Positions 59,561 through 64,000 of a DNA stretch of 64,000 bases are shown one piece after another. Location: the NCBI GenBank assembly GCA_002914805.1, contig JXTB01000040.1, positions 871,997 through 935,996 of the forward strand, read 5' to 3'. The notes under the pieces were generated by a model, which was not told the DNA's origin, ran no database searches, and saw nothing but the letters and a program-made list of their open reading frames with translations. Position numbers and translations under genes: made by a program. The DNA is from Parasponia andersonii (lineage: Eukaryota; Streptophyta; Magnoliopsida; Rosales; Cannabaceae). Every line of letters begins with the position of its first letter. Position 1 is the first letter of the stretch.

Positions 59561-62500
59561 TTATCTTCGGCTGCTTCGTGGATGGAGGATGTCATTAACC
59601 AGCTTCTTTGGAAGTTCTTTGGACGCCTTCAAAAAGAGATTAGAAGATCAGCTCAGTCTAGAAACTTAAACAGGTCCTCAGAAACTAGGAAAGACATGCA
59701 AGGTTGCAAGAAATAACCTGGAAGTGTCTCATATGCAGAATTGGTTCGCGCCCAATATCTGCAATCGATTTTCCATTTGGAGTCTGCAATTTAAATCGCT
59801 CAGCTTTGTATGGGGTTAGGATGTTTGACTCATCGGGAAGATGGTGGCAAACTTTGAGGAGGGAACTGAGAGAATTCATCTAGTAGATCACAGAAAAACT
59901 TGTCAGAAATGAAATTCAACCATGACCCCAAAGAAATTATAGCTTTGGCACAAACGAATGCTAACTGTTGAAGTTTCCATTTCACTGTTAATTCTCACAA
60001 GTATCTATGACAATCTTTAATTCTTAGTTAGGAAGTTCTATCTCGTTGGATGAGAGCTTCGGAATTTTCTCAACATTTAGTACTCATTTCAAGTGATGGC
60101 AATAAGACATCTGTCACAAGTAGATAGTTGAAGAGTTATATATATATATATATATATGTACACCTAATTACAACTAAGAATGTGCTAACCTTCATGTATG
60201 GACAGGATGCGCAGCCTCCATGAATAGAACATCCCTCCCCGCTAGCAACTCCTGGTATAACAGGTAGCATAACATCGCCAAATTTAATCGATTTGAGGTC
60301 TAGGGATGAATTTGAAGATGCTCTTGTCATTGAGTCTGATGAAACTGGGAAGACAATCTCAACTTTAACTTTAGCTCCACTTTGATATGAATTTAACAAA
60401 CTGTGAACCGCCGCAACAATTGACGTCACCATTCCTGATTCTGTTCCCAACACAAATTGCAGATAGTCACTGACATTTCTATCTAATGCCTCTTGGACCC
60501 TTTGTTTTATGAAATCCAATATGTTTTGAGTAGAACCAACCACCCCCATTCCTCTTCTCTTTGCTTCCATTGCCAAAGAAAACATTTCCCCAGGGACCTC
60601 AAAATGAGCGGTTAAGAATGCATCCGAGTACATTTCATTTATCTTCTCCACAACTTCATGTCCAAAAAGGTGATGTACTACGCATGTTCCATCCTAATAC
60701 AGTAACACCACTTTCAGCCAATAAAACAATAAGTAGTAATAGACCCGGTATCAGAAAATGAAACATACTTAACAGGGCCAAAAAGGAGCTTCCTTTTATG
60801 TCTCATTTGTGACAAATAAGGTGTGCGAGTGTGAGTGTCTCCCCGTGTGTGTGCGTGTGTATGTGTTAGCTTCTTTTTTCATTTCTCTTTCGTGACAAAT
60901 AAGATGTGCGCGTGTGTGTGAGTGCTCTCTGAGTGCGTGAGCTTCTTTTATTTGTTTCTCTTTTGTGACAAAATAAGTAGGTGTGTGGTGTTGCTGCTAC
61001 TGCACAAAGACATGCACGTTATACTTATATTATAAGAATATAGCTTCAAGTGTATAAAAGTGCAAATACTCAAGTGATTGAAGATGTCATGCAGCTACTG
61101 AAAGACAAAAATGATAATGAAAATAAAATAAAAGTACCGGGTAATAGTGTAGGCGAGGTAGCAATGATTTGATTGAGTCCCTATTATGTTCTGGATGAAC
61201 CTCAGCAATTTCTTCATCAGTCATCTTAGTCATCTGCTGGAACAATTCCACAATATTTGCACCCATGTATGAATCTGGCCCGTACCATACATGTAAATCT
61301 GGCACTTGTGCAAAAGCCTGAGGAAGAATAGCAACTTTGGCATTAAAGAAGGCAAAACAAGATGAATTGGGTGAAATACGAATGTAACAGCGAATGAGAA
61401 TCTCATGGTACCACGAACCTTTAAAATGGTTTGCACAACATTTGATGAGGTGCAGGTTATTGTTGGCACAAGTTCATGAGCAAAGGCTTTTGTCTCAAGT
61501 GCAGTATTAATGTAGACTACGTGCAAAGAAGGAGGTGCCTTAGAAGCTGCTTGAAGATAACTCATGTAAGCAGGGGCAGAAGCAGCATCTGCCAAAGAAC
61601 AACCGATACGTTCATTTGACATCCTGTAGACACCAACCTGAAAGCATACATAGAGTTGAAACAGAATTACGAATTCGTATATCGAATCAATTCAGAAACA
61701 GTTGACTCTGCAATAAAAAATGCAGGTTAATCTAGTATCTCTAAGCGATGTAAAGCAGTAAATTGAAGAAACCATTTTATAACATGAAAACCATTGTCAG
61801 AGTACATCTCTCCATAGCAGGGTAGCAGCTCTTAATTTTCAAAGGTCCAGGTGCACAACAAGAAACTATATCATAATGGTCCTAGCATGTAGTAATTAGA
61901 AATAACAGTACTTGTTTTCCCCAATATAGTCCACTTTTCATATCACTTACGACGGACACTTGTCCATAAGCAAGTCCGCCTCGGCCCTTCAAAAGGCATG
62001 TTAGAGATACTAAGCAACTAGCGTCTAGACTATCCATTGAGACATCTCATCGCTGCACAAGTTTAAGAGTTTTATCAACTTTGCCAACCTAAATGACAAG
62101 ACATGATTAGCGAAGAAGACCTACCTCAGCAAAACCAGCCTGATCAAGAATAGCACGCACATTCTCAGACATGAAGTCTACACCCAAAACAGTGATGAAT
62201 TTGCATCCAGATTTCGCCATCTTCACAGCCGAATCCGCCATAACCAAGGAATCAGATATATGAATGTGAGGCCACTGCTTCTGTGCTGCAGTTAAGACGC
62301 CTTGGACTTCAGGGTCCATGTAAAAATGTGCAACTATCCCAATTCTCTTCTCTTTCAACACATTAACAAGTTGTTGTACCTTAAACTCATCAGGGAACAA
62401 ATATCTAGCCTGCAATTTAAAAAGGACCCAACTCATGAATTTTCAAACACAGGCAGAAAGTCAAAGACAGGACAAGTATAACAAAAAAAAAAATATTTGA

Positions 62501-63400
62501 ATCAGTACATTAAGATTAAAATCAGAATTTCATCAATACCAAAACATGCAGTATGCAATTACAAGTTGAAACCATCAAAACAGAGCAACCCAATTACAGA
62601 TATGCAACTATAGACAAATGGGCAACCTGGGCTTCTGCATAACTCCCCTTGGCATGAATCCCATCAGCGGTGACGACGAGAGAGGGAAAGGGCTCAAACG
62701 GCGGCTTCCCTTCTCTCTCCGCCATTAAAGCTCTGGTTTTTTTCTGCATACTAATCAAAACATTATGCCAAGTATTCACTCTGGACCTCTGAACGCCACC
62801 CGGTAACCCCACGTTAAGAGCCTCCAAATCCTCAGTCTTCACCGCCAAGACCTCCTCCGGCGCCGCCCCATCGAGAATCGCAACCAAGCAGTAGCAGAAC
62901 CCTCTCGTGATCTCGGAATCGCTATCCGCCGCGAACCTCATTCGGCCCCCCTCATCCAGATTCGCCTCCAGCCACACTTGGGCGGTGCAACCCATGACCC
63001 GGTTCGAGTCGACCCGGGACGAGTCATCAAACTGCGGGAGAAGACCCGCGCAGTGCAACAACCGCTTGACCCTCTCGATGGGCTCCGGCAACGAGCGGAA
63101 CTCGGCGACCAATCGCTGAAGCTTGTAAGGGACGAGCTCATTGGTCTGCAACGGAGAGAAGGTCACGGCGGAGCAGGAGAACGGCGACGACGACGACGAC
63201 CCAGCACTCCGGGGACGCGACTTCAATGGGTTCGGGTCGGGCGGAGGGGATTGGATGCATTTGAGAGTTTTGACGAAGTGGGACTTCTGGGTCTGGACCT
63301 TGAAGAGACCCGGTTTAGAGATTGAGAAGAGGGTTGAGGAAGAAGAGGAGAAGGAGGAGGAGGCGGCCCGAAAAGCCATAGTTGCAGAAGAAGAGTCCAT
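59561..63400 (-). CDS. QS: Quinolinate synthase, plastidial (SufE-NadA fusion)
   Basis: Seven exons on the minus strand, all GT-AG and all in phase 0: 62627-63400, 62125-62409, 61419-61637, 61138-61317, 60190-60693, 59718-59879 and 59561-59626. They give 729 aa, close to the usual plant length. Residues 1-60, rich in Ser and basic residues, look like a plastid transit peptide. Residues about 88-232 are a SufE domain with the catalytic Cys in MGCTAQVW (C138). From about 260 on is NadA, with AHFYMDPEVQ (286-295), GCSLADAASAP (C366), GPDSYMGANI, GTESGM and a terminal GCSIHGGCASCPYMK (C641, C647, C650). The enzyme condenses iminoaspartate with dihydroxyacetone phosphate to quinolinate, using a [4Fe-4S] cluster; SufE supplies sulfur. 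I chose Met at 63400; Met at 63379 has a better context and is a real alternative. A partial copy lies at 52718-53817. Confidence 0.93.
60780..61000. repeat. Minisatellite of about 70 bp units with GT-rich tracts, intron 4 of QS
   Basis: Units begin (T)CTTTTGTGACAAATAAG and contain GTGTGTGTG-type runs. Three similar units are seen here and three in the pseudogene copy at 52970-53145. The two arrays differ in detail, showing independent change since duplication. Confidence 0.7.
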
Positions 63401-64000
63401 TAAAGGGTTAGAGAGAGGGAAAGATGCAAAGGGTCCGAAAGGGTCTGGAGAGAGAAGTGAAAGGTTTGAATGGGATTTGGAGAGAGTGGAGAAGGCAGAG
63501 AAAGCAGAGCCTTTGATTGATGAAATATGCAGGAAATGGAGAGTCCTTCGGAACCACCAACCAACTGCACCAAAACAAACTAAAACTAAGGCGCGCATTC
63601 AATAAGATGAGAAAACTTGTCCTAAGATTCGGAAATGTATACTTCATGGGCCCAATATTATGGATCACCCGTGATGCCCCATCTTCTTTTCATTCTTTTG
63701 AGAAACAAACCCGTCTTTTTTCTTTTTTTTTTTTTAATTCAAGTTTAAAAAAAGCAATAGAGAAATTTGCATTTAGTATCCATTTTTTTAACTTATTTTT
63801 ATAAACACTTATTTTTTTCCAAAAATATCATTTTTATGATCATGTTTTATATATAAAATATGAATGGTTCACATTTATAATATAAATTTTATCCATAAAG
63901 TACATATTTCATATTTAATATAAATTTTATTCATAAAGTACATATTTCATATATAAAATATAAATAGTATACATTTCATAAATATTCATTTACAATATAA
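63401..64000. promoter_or_regulatory. 5' UTR and promoter region of quinolinate synthase
   Basis: 63401-63600 is GA-rich and remains open in the synthase frame as far as 63668, but its composition fits a leader rather than protein. 63720-64000 is AT-rich. No TATA box can be named with confidence. The plus-strand frames overlapping exon 1 are shadows. Confidence 0.45.

Noticed and set aside
62907-63605. Several long plus-strand frames (up to 154 codons) opposite quinolinate synthase exon 1
   Set aside because: They are antisense shadows of GC-rich exon 1; low-complexity Glu/Lys sequence, no domain.

Overview
This is plant nuclear DNA, almost certainly from a eudicot. It is very AT-rich, its genes are split by GT-AG introns, and transposable elements of typical angiosperm families are nested inside one another. 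Three intact host genes can be supported, all in the right-hand 15 kb. They are an NRT3.1/NAR2-type nitrate transporter accessory protein (plus strand, 2 exons), a Mn-dependent ADP-ribose/CDP-alcohol diphosphatase (minus strand, one coding exon) and a plastid SufE-NadA quinolinate synthase (minus strand, 7 coding exons). I cannot name the species.

Layout. 1-5150: a degenerate dispersed repeat carrying a 2.57 kb solo LTR (family S). 6470-9176: a CACTA-type element carrying what looks like a captured exon of diaminopimelate decarboxylase. 9177-15110: AT-rich DNA with a MITE and repeat copies. 15111-25390: an old Tat/Ogre-like LTR retrotransposon with gag and protease remnants but no reverse transcriptase or integrase that I can find. 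Its gag is split by a second CACTA element (16954-23045, TSD ttt). 25391-28677: AT-rich DNA with small tandem repeats. 28678-32277: a second family-S solo LTR. 32700-42703: a third family-S solo LTR with a perfect 5-bp TSD (ctaca), split by a third CACTA element (33777-40592) with decayed transposase, DUF4216, Transposase_24-like and Ulp1-like genes. 42704-45690: Copia-LTR-like remnants and a possible organelle-derived group II intron fragment. 45700-48690: a truncated Gypsy element in which family-S LTRs flank a gag remnant. 49732-64000: the gene-rich end.

How the genes relate. Quinolinate synthase makes the NAD precursor quinolinate in plastids. ADPRibase-Mn degrades ADP-ribose and related NAD breakdown products. 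The two lie about 4 kb apart on the same strand. A block running from downstream of ADPRibase to quinolinate synthase intron 2 was duplicated in tandem. The left copy then lost the ADPRibase gene and the 3' end of the synthase gene. What remains is a quinolinate synthase pseudogene with a premature stop, a frameshift and a broken splice donor, plus a hAT-like insertion with target-site duplication beside it.

Cautions. Four single Ns (13659, 30354, 41185, 52563) look like contig joins. At 30354 and 41185 the flanks are duplicated, and removing the duplicates brings the host solo LTRs back to the length of the intact one, so assembly error is likely there. Nothing resembles a new defence or regulatory system; the most informative material is the nesting, gene-capture and duplication history.
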